Source: Protea cynaroides
Lineage: Eukaryota > Streptophyta > Magnoliopsida > Proteales > Proteaceae
DNA: 64,000 bases
Direction of reading: 5' to 3'
Assembly: GCA_028583415.1 (NCBI GenBank)
Contig: CM053269.1
Coordinates: 44,623,388-44,687,387 of the forward strand
In this document: one piece after another, positions 35,568 to 47,024 of the stretch
Position numbering within the stretch: position 1 is the first letter of the stretch
Layout: each line of letters opens with the position of its first letter
Made by a program: the position numbers and the translations under genes
Notes under the pieces: generated by a model
Database searches by the model: none
What the model saw: the letters and a program-made list of their open reading frames with translations, nothing else
What the model was told of the DNA's origin: nothing

Positions 35568-38500
35568 GTTTTGCGGGAACCAAACTTCCCCGTAAACAAA
35601 AACTTATTCTATCTGCATTAAAGGCTAGAAAATGCCTCGAGAAAGGAGGAATTGGGTATCTAGTATCCATAGTCGACCTCACCAAGGAAGCACCACGAAT
35701 GGAGGATATTGAAGTTGTGCGTGAATTTCTGAATGTATTTCCTGAGGAACTACCAGGACTACCACCTGATTGAGTGACAGAGTTCGTTATAGATCTTATA
35801 CCCGAGCCACACCAGTATCGAAAACACCCTATCGAATGGCTCCTACTGAAGTGAAGGAATTGAAGGTACAATTATAGGAATTGCTGGACAATGATTATAT
35901 TAGACCCAGCATATCACCATGGGGAGCGCCAGTATTGTTCGTGAAAAAGAAGGTCGGTAGCGTTCGACTGTGTATAGATTATCGAGAATTGAATAAGCTT
36001 ACAATCAAGAATCGATACCCGTTGCCTCAGATCTATGACTTGTTCGATCAGTTGCAAGGTGCCAAAGTGTTCTCCAAAATTGATCTGCGGTCAGGATACC
36101 ATCAGTTGAAGATTAAGGAAGGTGATATTCTAAAGACAGCATTCAGAACCAGATATGGACATTATGAATTTTTAGTTGTCTTTTGGATTGACTAACGCAC
36201 CCGTAACTTTTATGGAACTCATGAATCGGGTATTACATGATATGTTGGATATGTCAGTTATTGTATTTATTAACGACATACTAGTCTACTCCAAGGACAA
36301 AGAAACAAATCTAAAAGCCGCTTTGCAGTGGCTAAGAAAAGAGAAGTTTTACGCTAAATTTACTAAGTGTGAGTTCTGGCTGAATGAAGTCGCTTTCTTA
36401 GACCATGTTGTATCAGCTGAAGGAATTAAAGTGGATCCTAGCAAGATTGAAGGTATTGTAAAATGGGAAGCACCCAAGAATGTTGTAAAGATCAGAAGTT
36501 TCTTAGGTTTAGCTGGGTACAATCGATGATTTATGGAAGATTACTCTAGAATCGTCGTACCTCTCACCAGTCTGACAAAGAAAGGAGAAAAGTTTGTTTG
36601 GACAGATAAATGTGAAGAGTGTTTTCAAACATTGAAGGCTAGATTGATATCAGCTTCCATCTTGACTATTCTAATCCCAAGACAACCATTTACCTTGTAC
36701 ACCGATGCGTCTAGGTTATGTTTGGGATGTGTGCTTATGCAAGGAGAACAAGTAATTGTGTATGCCTCAAGACAACTGAAGACACATGAGAAGAACTATC
36801 CTACTCATGACTTGGAATTAGCAGCGGTGGTACATGCTGTCAAGATATGGAGACATTATTTGTATGGAGAGAATTTCATATTAAATCAGATCATAAGAGT
36901 CTCACTCATCTTTTTAATCAGAAGGAGTTGAACATGAGACAGAGAAGATGGCTGAAATTATTGAAGGAATATGATTACGATATCCAGTATCATCCAGGAA
37001 AAGCTAATGTAGTTGTTGACGCACTAAGCAGGAAAGTTATGAAAAAATCCCAAGAAGAAGCTAGTGCAAATGTTGTAGTGTGTGTCACAGGAAGACTATT
37101 TAATTACTATAACGAGCAGTTCGTGATTGATATTCCAAATGAATCAACTGACCAAGGGTTTATTCATCTATTCTCAAACAAGTTTGCTACATTGAAGATT
37201 GTACCTGATTTATTAGACGAAGTGAAAGCAGCTATTAAATCAGACCATTATATGAGAACAGTGCAAAAAGACCTTGAAAAAGGTAGGACTAACCCTGACT
37301 TCACTTTAGATTCTGAGAAAGTAATAAGATACAAAGGGATAGTATGTGTTCCTGAAAATGAAGACTTGGATATTAGACACAGACTAATGAAGGAAGCCCA
37401 CACCACCGCTTATTTGGTACATCCTGGAAGTACAAAGATGTATCATGATCTGAAGAAACTATATTGGTGGAGAGGAATGAAAGTGGATGTAGCTAAATTT
37501 GTGTCTCAATGCTTGAATTGTCAGCAGGTAAAGGCTGAAAGACAAAGACCTACAAGATTGTTACAGCCACTGCCAGAACCAGCATGGAAATGGGACTGCA
37601 TCACTATGGACTTCGTCACCGAATTACCATTGACTCCTCGAGTAGTTAATGCGGTCTGGGTGATTGTGGATCGTTTGATCAAGATAGCTCGTTTCATAAC
37701 TATACGACCTCAGTATACCCTAGAAAAGTTAGCTAAGCTTTATGTAGATAATATTGTCAGATTACATGGTGTACCTGAAAGCATTGTGTCCAACAGAGAC
37801 CCACATTTTACCTCAAAGTTTTAAGAAGGATTACAGAAGGCTATGGGTACAATGTTGAAGTTTAGTACTGCATTCCATCCTCAAACAGATGGACAATCAG
37901 AGCGTACTATTCAGATTTTAGAAGACATGCTTCGAGCTTGTGTCATTGATTTCAAAGGATCGTGGTATGAGAAATTACCATTAATACAGATGTCATCCTA
38001 TGAAGCACTGTATGGTGGGAAATGTCGAACTCCTTTATTTTGGAACGAAGTTGGAGAACGGAGTATTGTTAGATCAGAGTTTATTGAGGAGACTTGTTGA
38101 GTGGTCGACATTATCAAGGAAAAAGTTCGAACAGCTCAGAACCGTCAGAAGCAATATGTAGATAATCGATGCAGAGATCTCGAATTCACCATAGGTGATA
38201 AGGTATTTCTGAAAATATCTCCTATGCGTGGTTTGAAAAGGTTCGGAAGGGAAAGCTGTGTCCCAGATATATTGGACCTTATGAAGTTCTAGCTAGACGT
38301 TGAAAGGTAGCATATCAGTTAGCACTACCACCATCAATGTCTAGTGTACATGATGTATTCCATGTCTCATAATTGAAGAAGTACGTCAGAGATCAAACAC
38401 ACGTGTTAACAGCGGATCCATCGGATTTGATTGAAGATTTGACGTTCGATGTAGTACCTTTTGAGATCACTAGTCGGAAGGTGCAACGTCTACACAACCA

Positions 38501-38640
38501 CGACATCTACTATGTGAAGGTTACTTGGAGAAGCCAAAATATTGAAGAAATTATATGGGAAGAAGAAAACGCTATGCGGAAGCAATATCCTCACCTATTC
38601 GACTTGGAAGGTATGTGCAAATTTCAAGGATAAAATTTAT
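35568..38640 (+). pseudogene. Element B: headless gypsy pol (RT, RNase H, integrase, chromodomain)
   Basis: Chromoviral pol starting downstream of the protease. Domains in order: RT (IRPSISPWGAPVLFVKKK, RLCIDYRELNKLTIKNRYPL, FSKIDLRSGYHQLKI, 35881-36195; VIVFINDILVYSK, 36256-36294), RNase H (TLYTDASRLCLGCVLMQGEQ), integrase zinc finger (FVSQCLNCQQVKAERQRP) and core (WDCITMDFVTELPL, HPQTDGQSERTIQILEDML), and C-terminal chromodomain (SRKVQRLHNHDIYYVKVTWR). The RT catalytic F-I-D-D is F-I-N-D. Stops or shifts occur near 35773, 35875, 36177, 36527, 36870, 37822, 38000 (about 38-bp deletion) and 38098. It cannot make enzyme. Confidence 0.9.
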
Positions 38641-38655
38641 ATAAGAGGGGGGAGT

Positions 38656-41022
38656 TGTAAGACCCGCACTCCACTAATTTGGTTTAACTGGGTCGTGCCA
38701 GGTCTTCCCATCATTCATGGACCAAGTGAACCGAGCGTGTGAAGATGATCACAAACCAAGTATAAAAATCGACTCAACACCTAAAATTGTATACATATGG
38801 TCGCATACCTGGGTAGATACGGTCGACCATATGGTAAGAATGAAGATCACAAATCCAGGACCCCAATGTCAATGATTTCGACCCTACGGTCGACGGGTTC
38901 TACGACCGTAGCCATCGACTGTGAGACCCTAGATCAGACTCTGAGTTTTGGAAACTTTCCTAAACTAAGGGATTTATTTCCTAATTGAAAGAGGACTCTA
39001 TATGGAGAGTTTTCCTCTATATAAAGGACGTCCCTCAGCCCTTTTTCACTCTTTTAGAACATTAGTAAACTTGTTGCAGCTTTTCGTCCGTCCAACATAG
39101 CAAATCCCTAGAGAAAGAGAAGGGAAGAGAAGGAGAAGAAGAAAAGGCTAAGGAGAGGATTTTGCTGAAAAGAGATTGGCTCTCTATCACTGGCAAAGGT
39201 ATGAATCTAATCTCTGGAGATGTAAACTCTAAGGAATAAGACTTTTATGGAGGTTAGGAGATATCAACCTATTATGATCTATGTGATTCCTTGAGAAAAT
39301 CCCAAGGATAACCATGAGGGATGAGTTTGATGATTAGGGTTATAAGAAACTACTAATGATGGTCATAGGATGACCTTAGAATAAATTCAATTGAAGATCA
39401 GAGGATTTGACCCAGGAAGAACTCGAATTGCATGTAGTCTGTGATTAGAAATCTCAAGGTCGCAGCTACGGTTCACCATAGCATGACCAGCATGACTAGA
39501 GGATCGACCATAGGCATTCGGGAAGATTCAGGATTCATATGGTTGCAGCTACAGTCGCACCATATGCGACCGTAGGGTATCGACCGTAGGCAGTAAGGTC
39601 GATACAGTATGAGACCATAGGACCAATCAGATACCTATCAGTGCTCTGTTTCGATTTTCAACTACTGTAACGTGTCACATATGAACCCTAACTTAAATTC
39701 ATATAACTTTTAGGTTGTTAAATTGATTGAAAGAAGGTTTCAAGGCTTGGAAGGAGATCGAGTATTGCTAACAGGTGAGGAAACAAGACCTAAACTAATT
39801 GGATAATAACAAACTGTTTACTTTTATTGAGTCCAATGCTATGATTGATTCTATGCGTGTATGCTTGTAATGTGCATCTCACATGTCATCTAATATTTTT
39901 TCTATTACTGCTCATGCATATTTAATTTTGTTTATTTATAACATGATGATGATGATGATGCTAGGAATAGGCATGTGATTGTATGTGTATGGTTGGTGTG
40001 TTGGATGCGAGTGGAGTATCAGGGGAAGGACGTGGCATGGTGGTCTCTGACCTAGTCACCAGACTCTAGCTCTATCTCTACTCAAGTCTTGCCCACTAAC
40101 ATCGTCGTATCGCCATTACCTTAGTAGAACTATTACGTCGTAGGGCATCAAGGGAGGTGGTCTCGGACCGTGTGGTCTCTGAATCTGTCGGAGGGCCTTA
40201 GCTCTATCTTTATGGACGTATTGAGGGATGCTAGGGTGAGGCCTTGGATACACTGTTTGGCATTAGGATTGATTAGTTGCGAGCCCAGTTTGCAAGCCCT
40301 CGCCAGCAGAGGCTTACGTGTTGGTATGGGTAAGGCATCAGGGGAAGTGTTAGCGGTGTTTGATCCGGACATTTTAGCTATATCTCTATTCCATGGTGGG
40401 TGCATGTGGGACGGCAATGGTATTTGATCCATTGGGCAGATTCACACACTCGTGTATAGAGGTGCGGGGGCCACTAAACCTTTTTATAGCACATTGCAAA
40501 CTTAAAAACCATAACAAAGATATGAATTGAATGCATGCATATGTTTGTTACATTGTTTTGTTTGCTTACTGAGCCATGATTTGTGCTCACCCTTTCGATG
40601 TCGAATATTTTAGTTAATGATGCAGGTCCTACTGTTGAAGATTATATGAATACGTCGACGTATGGATACGTTACCGCCATGGATGTAGAAGCTGTTGAAG
40701 ATGAGCATGATTCATCATGCGAGTGCAACTAGTGCATTTTTTATTAGTTTAGTTATATTTGATTAATGGAACATGTAATGGATTATTTACTTTTATATCT
40801 TGAGTTTTGGAGATAATCGGATTAATTATTTATTATCATTGTTAGACACTCAGTTTGCTATTTGTAAGACTTCCACTTATTTGTTTATTACCTCTGATTA
40901 TTATCGTAGAATGTGTGTGTGGTTTGATATGGTGGGTACGACCTATACAAGATCCTGATTGAACCGTTGGTTTATTGGTGGTTCATCACACTAATATGGT
41001 TAGACCAGAATGGGATGTGACA
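38656..41022 (+). repeat. Element B 3' LTR
   Basis: Follows the polypurine tract AGAGGGGGGAG. Starts TGTAAGACCCG and ends GGGATGTGACA. A TATA box (TATATAAA, 39018-39025) precedes a purine-rich leader. GGTCG arrays flank it (38798-38925 and 39445-39610), here in TACGGTCGA and CATATGGTCGC forms. The CEC frame (about 40615-40745) has a TAG just after C-E-C-N. Confidence 0.85.
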
Positions 41023-42152
41023 TCAACCATGAGACTCCATGAGCAAATCTCAGAGGAAAACCATAGAGAATAGGTTAGGACCAATAACTTTGCAAAAATT
41101 ATGAATTTAAGGCCATAGATCAATCATAGGAAGGACCCTAATGATAAACTAAGGAATCGAATCATGAAGGGATTGGACTGAAGATAAAACTAGACCAAAA
41201 CTTCGTATGGTTGTAGCTAGGGTCGACCACACGGGGATCACATGATCGGCCATACACTCTCGGGAAGATCCCAGAGAAGGTATGGTCGCATGTGTGGTCA
41301 CATGATATGCTACCACACGCCTTTTGGTCACAAATATTGAGACCACAGGTGCAGCCATACCTATGACCACACAGTTTTAGAAAGCTTGTTTGGCTTCAGA
41401 TTAGGTTCTGATTACTATAACTTAGTAAACTTGAACCCTAACTTGAATACATTAATTGTTTAAGTTCCCCATAGATTCAAAGTGACTTCCAAAGCTTTAG
41501 AGAGGAACAAACATCAATCAAAGGTGAAGGAACAAGACCTAAACTAATTGGATAATAACAAACTATTTATTTTATTTGTCCAATGTAATGATTTATTCCA
41601 TGCTTGCTTGTTTGTAATGTGCATTTCACATGTCATCCAATATTACTGCTATTTCTACTCATGCATATTTATTTCTGTCTATTTATAGCATGATGATGAT
41701 GATGTTAGGAATATGCATGTGATTGTGTGTGTGATTAGTGTGTTGAATGTGAGTAGAGCATCAGGGGGAGGATATGGCATTGGGGTTCAGTCTGGTCACC
41801 AGACTTTAGCTCTATCTCTACTCAAGTCTTGCCCACTGACATCGTCGTATTGCCATCACTTTAGCAGAACTATTACGTCATAAGGCATCAGGAGAGGTGG
41901 TCTCGGATCATGTGGTCTCTGACTTTGTCAGGGGGCCTTAGCTCTATCTCTATGGACGTATTAAGGGATGCTGGGGTGAGGCCTTTGATACATTGGATTG
42001 CATTAGGATTGGTTAGTTGCGACTCCTGTTTGCAAGCCCTCACCAATAGGGGCTTACGTTTTGGTATGGGTAGGGCATCAGGGGAAGTATTGGCGGTGTA
42101 TGATCCGAACACTTTAGCTTTATCTCTATTCCATGGTGGCGTGGATGTGGAC
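41023..42152 (+). repeat. LTR fragment D, host of element A
   Basis: The middle part of another LTR of the same superfamily, aligned with 39290-40440 of element B. It contains degenerate GGTCG/GGTCA motifs (41220-41360), a CAAAG/GTGAAGG donor-like site at 41522 and the conserved block ending GTTTGGTATGGG (42057). Element A is inserted at its right end. Confidence 0.75.
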
Positions 42153-42289
42153 TGTAAGACTCGTATCAAACTAACTCAGTCTTACCACCTTGAACCAGGT
42201 CTACCCATCATGGTTGAGCCAAATGGACCAAGTGCGTGAAGGAGATCACGATCCTAGGTATTAAATTGACCAAAAAACACTTAAAATAA

Positions 42290-42430
42290 GGGGAGGGTCG
42301 CATACCCAGCAAGGGAGGGTCGGACCCCCCCAGTATAGAAGTCAGGCCCCCAGTTTTATATGGGGGGTCGGACACTTTAAGGACCAGGGGTCGACGGGAT
42401 CTCCGACCCCCCCTATCGACCCCCGGTACT
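42290..42430 (+). promoter_or_regulatory. GGTCG motif array in LTR promoter
   Basis: About six GGGTCG(C/G/A) or TCGACCCC sites, in both orientations, upstream of the TATA box. The arms are CCCC-type in this element. Confidence 0.7.
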
Positions 42431-42511
42431 CGGTAAAAACTAGGAAACTTTCCTAATTTCAATGGGATTCCTTCCTAATCTCAATGAGACTTATTTTAAG
42501 AGTTTCTACTC

Positions 42512-42519
42512 TATAAATA
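42512..42519 (+). promoter_or_regulatory. LTR TATA box
   Basis: TATAAATA within CTCTATAAATAAGACGTCCC. The same block is present in the 3' LTR (52144-52151) and as TATTTAAA in element C (56597-56604). Confidence 0.7.
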
Positions 42520-43882
42520 AGACGTCCCTAAGCCTCTTTCACTCCTTTTACAACCCTAATTGAATTGAGAGAAAGAGAGAAGAAGGAAGAGAAGAAGAAG
42601 ATAAAGAAAGAAGAGAAGAAGGCAAAAGGAGAAGAGTTGCAGAGAAGGAGTATTCTTCTCAGGTATGGATACTATTTACATGAGTTTCTAAAGACCTTAG
42701 GGTAGATAATGAAGAGAGTATGATCTCGGAGAAACCTAAACCATCAACCCATGGTTAGTTTTTCAGGAAAAACCATGGGGGAAATCATGAAAGCCATATA
42801 GGTGAATGAATCGTGGTTTTAGGCCATAGAACATGTGTGGAATGGACTGTAAGAGCAAGCCATAGGACCCCAAACACGAAGAATGGATTGAAGGAAGAAA
42901 AATCGACAAAACCCACAGGGGGTCGCATGGGGGGTCGATGGCCAATCGACCCTACCAGACCGTGAGCATCGACCCCCAATGTTCGGGAAGCCCAGAATAG
43001 GGGTGGTCGCACCCAGGGTCGATCAAGACTCCGACGCTAGCTCCGACCCCCAGTTAACAACATGGTTTTTAAATTCAGAATTAATTCTAATTAAATTCTA
43101 TCGACTTTGTTAGGTCTTCTAGCAATATAATAACAATATAAAGGTGATTTTAAAGCTTGAAAGAGGATCCACTAACAAACTAAGGTGAAGAAACAAGACC
43201 TAAAAACTAATTGGTTAATAACAAACTATTTTATTTTCTTGAGTCCAATGCTATGCCTGATTCTATGCGAATATGTTTGTAATGTGCATACAACATGTCA
43301 TCCAATATTTCTATTATTTGTTCATGCATATTTATTTTATTGTTTATAACATGATGATGATGATGATGATAGGAATAGGCATGTGAATGTATGTGTGTGG
43401 TTGGTGTACTTGATGCGAGCGAGTATCAGGGGAGGTGTGATGGGGACGTCAATAAACGTTAACCTTTGGCGGGTCTCAGCACTTTAGCTTTATCTCTAAC
43501 TCAAGGCTTGTGCATTAGCATCGTCGTATCGCCATTACTTTAGCAGAACTATTACGTCGTAGAGTATCAGGGGAGGTGGTCTCGGTCCTTGTAGTCCCTA
43601 ACTCTACCGGGGGGCCTTAGCTCTATCTCTATGGACGTTCTGAGGGATGCTGGGGTGAGGCCTTGGATACACTGTTTGGCATTAGGATTGGTTAGTTGCG
43701 AGCCCAGTTTGCAAGCCCTCGCCAACAGGGGCTTACGTGTTGGTATGACACTGTACAACAATAAACGTTAACCTTTGTTGTACAATGTTCATGAATTGGG
43801 TGCTTGTGAGTCGACGATAAACATTACCTTCGGGCGGCGTCACACACTTGTGTATAGAGGCGGGGTCAATAAACGTTAACCT

Positions 43883-44173
43883 TTGACCACCCAAACCTTT
43901 CTATTGCATATTGCAAACTTTAAACCAGACCAAAGATATGAATTGATTGCATGCATATGTATTGTTGTATTGTTTTGTTGTTTTGTTTGCTCACTGAGCC
44001 ATGATGTGTGCTCACCCCCTCGACGTCGAATATTTTTAGTTGATGATGCAGGTACTACCGTCGAAGATTATGTCAATGCTCCAGTGTACGGGCACATGAC
44101 GACAATGGAAGTTGAAGATGAAGTGGATACGCATGACTCCTCTTGCGAGTGCAACTCATGTGTATTCGATTAG
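43883..44173 (+). CDS. Conserved LTR reading frame ending CECNSCVFD
   Basis: An open frame near the LTR 3' end, ending DTHDSSCECNSCVFD-stop at 44173. The last 43 codons are the part of interest: element C, the nested solo LTR, element B (with one stop) and the inverted LTR at 31253 all keep the pattern A-G-x-T-V-x-D-Y, Y-G, H-D-x-S-C-E-C-x-x-C. Many differences fall at third positions. The conserved part begins right after an acceptor-like GATGATGCAG/GT, and donor-like AG/GTRAGG sites lie about 850 bp upstream, so it may be a spliced 3' exon. In element A the spliced frame would meet a stop just upstream, so the true start is unknown. No known family is recognised. Confidence 0.4.
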   Translation: MTTQTFLLHIANFKPDQRYELIACICIVVLFCCFVCSLSHDVCSPPRRRIFLVDDAGTTVEDYVNAPVYGHMTTMEVEDEVDTHDSSCECNSCVFD

Positions 44174-44455
44174 ATTTTATTTTCATTATTTGGATTTAGT
44201 AAAGACATGTATTTGATATTTATTTATGTCTTAGTTGATACAGAATAATTTTCTATTTAAATATTAATATCACAGTAGATCCTTAGTTCATTTTATTATA
44301 GGTTTTCCGCTATTGTGTATTATTCTGATTATGAATGTGGATGTATGAGGTTTAGATAAAACGGATATCGTCTGTCTGAGATCCTGGTTGAACCGTTGGT
44401 TTGCTAGCGGTTCATCACACCATTCTGAAGAGTACGGAATTGGGGTGTGACAACT

Positions 44456-44467
44456 TGGTATCAGAGC
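44456..44467 (+). promoter_or_regulatory. Primer binding site, initiator tRNA-Met (element A)
   Basis: TGGTATCAGAGC three bases after the LTR end. Confidence 0.95.
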
Positions 44468-44995
44468 ATCTCAGGCCGTGTCCGCTAACCTAGCATACTT
44501 TCATGATAAATTGTGAACTGAGATAGGATAAAAGTAAAAATTATAATATTACCACACTATAAGCACAAGTGATGTTTGAGACCAAATTGGAAAAGAGAAT
44601 AATGCATCTATTAAAGGAAAAACAATTTTAAATACAATGAGAGAGAAGCAAACATATACAAATAGCTAAAGCAGAGTACAGTCCACAACCCGGACAGTTA
44701 CTCTGTAGTACAGAGAAAGGAAACAAATACAATCATGAAGCTGGAGGTGAAGGAGGAGGCGGTGCCTCACGATCTCTGTCATAATCCTCAGCGTAGACTC
44801 TAGTCAACCAGGCTATCTGAGTCTGGGTCGCCTGAAGACTAGCTGTAAGATCAGCTACCCGCTGATCAATCCCGCGCTGAGCAACCAAAAGCTCCCCATA
44901 CGCATATCTGACCGGCGTTGAGCATCTATGAGCTATCCCATCCTCATATCCGATGTGCGTTGAACGTCTAGTTACTCCCCCATCCTTAGATCAGA
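44468..44995 (-). other. Element A leader and 3' part of the antisense gene
   Basis: From about 44735 the minus strand continues the coiled-coil coding tail that is still open in element C (LTRVYAEDYDRDREAPPP). In element A it is cut off by a stop at 44996 and further mutations. The rest is untranslated leader. Confidence 0.6.
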
Positions 44996-46081
44996 TCAGC
45001 GCTGAGCCTCTCTGATCTCATGCAATACCTCCATCATATCAGAAGGTGGGTGTGAAGGACCAGCCGCATGAGAAGGGCCAGCTGCATAAGAAGTACTAGC
45101 TCCAGCAGCATGTGTAGGTGAAGGAGGTGGTATGGAGTCCACATCCATGTACAGATGGTCATCATCATCAGCAGGCTCCATATGAACTCCAGCGGCGGCG
45201 GCAGTTGCCTCAGCGTCAGCTATCTCTACGTGAGTGCGAGGGCGCACCATCGCTTTCCTCTCCTCATCACTGACCTGGGCATCCTGCATGCCTATCTTGC
45301 AAATAGCCTCCCAATCTAGAGGCGATGAGAAGGATTTCTCCTGAATCTTCTCATCCACTAAATCAACCCCTAGGCGAGTAAGCAAGGTAGTGATCATGCG
45401 TCCGTAAGGAAGGTTGCCGGTGTGACTGGGCAACGTGGCAGTGATCATGGTACGCATAATGATGTATGGAAGGCAGACGGGCTGCCGAGTGCATATACAG
45501 TATAGGAGATACTGGATCAGCTGGGTGACCCTCTCGTAATGACCACTCTGCGGTATCAGGTTATGCTGTATGATCTTGCAATATACCCGTGGATCTGAAC
45601 GCAGATAGCACGCCCTCATCTGCCAGCGATCAGGTCGGATGAGCTGACTGTCGATCTCGGCCCTCATCTGAAGAGAGAAGAACTGGGGCTCTCCAAGAGC
45701 ATAGAAAACCATGGGGCCAGCATAGAAAATGCCCAGTAGGTCGGCCAGCTGCCGATAATCGAATGAGATGTCAACTCCCTTGACGTAGCTCGTGATGCGC
45801 AGCTCATTACCCCTCTCCACATCATTGTAATCCCCCACCACCTTGAGGTTACAATAGAACTGGCGTACCAAGTCGGGGCAGGTACACGCATCGTAAGTGA
45901 TGACAGGGAGCCATCCCATATCACCAAATGCCCTCTCCACATTGAACAGGGCTAACTCAGCCAAGTTCACCTTACGACCTCCCTCTACTTTCTTACGAGC
46001 GTAGTGGGCATACTGTGCCTCGGCTTCGTTGGAACGGAAACGAAGAGGATCGCGAACTCTGGGTACTTTGGTACGAGCCAT
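44996..46081 (-). CDS. Antisense ORF of element A (plant transposon protein)
   Basis: A 361-codon frame opposite to gag-pol, starting MARTKVPRVRDPLRFRSNEA. The globular part includes ELALFNVERAFGDMGWLPVI, YDACTCPDLVRQFYCNLKVV, DISFDYRQLADLLGI, RWQMRACYLRSDPRVYCKII and GNLPYGRMITTLLTRLGVDL. It resembles the family annotated as putative plant transposon protein, whose function is unknown; no catalytic motif is evident. The tail is Pro/Ser/Ala-rich. Compared with element C it ends early: AGA has become TGA just after REAQR, removing about 87 residues of predicted coiled coil. A GTAAGT...TTTGCAG intron lies just upstream of the ATG, so the gene has its own spliced transcript. Confidence 0.8.
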   Translation of the reverse strand: MARTKVPRVRDPLRFRSNEAEAQYAHYARKKVEGGRKVNLAELALFNVERAFGDMGWLPVITYDACTCPDLVRQFYCNLKVVGDYNDVERGNELRITSYVKGVDISFDYRQLADLLGIFYAGPMVFYALGEPQFFSLQMRAEIDSQLIRPDRWQMRACYLRSDPRVYCKIIQHNLIPQSGHYERVTQLIQYLLYCICTRQPVCLPYIIMRTMITATLPSHTGNLPYGRMITTLLTRLGVDLVDEKIQEKSFSSPLDWEAICKIGMQDAQVSDEERKAMVRPRTHVEIADAEATAAAAGVHMEPADDDDHLYMDVDSIPPPSPTHAAGASTSYAAGPSHAAGPSHPPSDMMEVLHEIREAQR

Positions 46082-46086
46082 AGTAT

Positions 46087-46214
46087 CTGCAAATAAGAAA
46101 GAAAAACAGATAATATGTTAGTAGGGGAGAAAATTCCGAAAATTGGACATTATAACGACGTAAGTTGGCCAAAAGCCTCACTTTTCACTCATACAAGTGG
46201 GCAGGAGGACTTAC
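46087..46214 (-). other. Predicted 5'-UTR intron of the antisense gene (A)
   Basis: On the minus strand, CTAC/GTAAGTCC at 46214 and TTTCTTATTTGCAG/ATACT at 46087 bound a 128-bp segment ending five bases before the ATG. Element C has the same sites 108 bp apart. Confidence 0.65.
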
Positions 46215-46674
46215 GTAGGTTCTAACATATCCTGCAACACTCACACAGTAGGAAATCCTAACTAATGGAATCCAATTTGAAGAAATTGCGAGAAATCGAA
46301 AATTTTGACAAATTAGGGCAAAAAGAGCAAAATTTGAGTTTCTCGATAACCAACCGATGAAACCCAAATATTTTTTAGGGCTTTCGTTCCCCGAGTCACC
46401 AATAACAAAAGCCCCCAATAAAAATCGAATTTTTACGGTTGGAAAAAGTTTAATTTGAAAAATACAAGATAAACAAGCAAAAACCTAGAAAAGAAAACCT
46501 AAAAACAGGTAAAGGTAAGAAGACATACCTGTAGGAATAATGTAGACGTCGAAACACGGAACCAAAATGACCAATGTAGCGGAGTTGGCACTGTAGAAAC
46601 TCAGGGGAAGGAGACGAGTCGAAACGGAGGAGGAAGAATGGGAAATGAACTGAGAATCGGACCTTAAAAATCTG
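46215..46674 (-). other. Antisense-gene leader region (A)
   Basis: No coding region is seen. It is conserved with 60271-60720 of element C, and includes a second donor-like site CTACAG/GTATGTC (about 46530). It reads as the 5' UTR of the antisense gene. Confidence 0.5.
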
Positions 46675-46895
46675 ATTTTTGGTCCGGGGGTCGGAGAATT
46701 CGACCAGGACCATCGACCCCCATATCGACCCCCGTATCGACCCCCAGCTCTCGGGAACCTGACAGAAAACCAGGGGTCGGACACCCATCGACCCCCGCAT
46801 CAACCCCCGGCTCTCGGGATAAATAGGTGATGCCCAGGGTCGGATACTGAGGGTCGAACATACCATCGACCCTCACCATCGACCCTGCATAGAAA
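46675..46895 (-). promoter_or_regulatory. GGTCG motif array upstream of the antisense gene (A)
   Basis: About ten sites of GGGTCGGA, TCGACCCCC and close variants in both orientations, with CTCTCGGGA phrases as in the LTR arrays. Relative to the antisense gene it lies at the promoter position, 460 bp or more upstream of the intron donor. Confidence 0.7.
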
Positions 46896-47024
46896 AGACA
46901 GTATTTTTCACCGAATAATCTAAAAATTTTGAAAATAACATCGATTAGCGTATCTACATGATGTATAAATGATTGCCTCACGTATTTTAATGATTTTCAG
47001 GCACCACCAATCTCAAAGGAAAAT

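Larger units (their letters stand above)
42153..44452 (+). repeat. Element A 5' LTR (2.3 kb)
   Basis: Starts TGTAAGACTCG and ends GGGGTGTGACA. A TATA box TATAAATA at 42512-42519 lies 80 bp after the first GGTCG array (42290-42430). Downstream are a purine-rich leader, a splice-donor-like CAG/GTATGG (about 42660), a second array (42910-43055), a donor-like AAG/GTGAAG (about 43182), four copies of AATAAACGTTAACCTTTG or close variants (43451-43886) and the CEC frame ending at 44173. Confidence 0.9.

Noticed and set aside
42763..43012. Minus-strand frames in the LTR, repeated at 52395-52644
   Set aside because: They repeat only because the LTR is duplicated; they are not kept in element C or the solo LTR.
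44456..44467. Possible tRNA gene because of the match to tRNA-Met
   Set aside because: Only the 12-base primer complement is present next to an LTR end; there is no cloverleaf around it.
45664..45942. Second minus-strand frame inside the antisense gene
   Set aside because: It is a shadow frame of the 361-codon protein; that frame, not this one, is conserved in element C.
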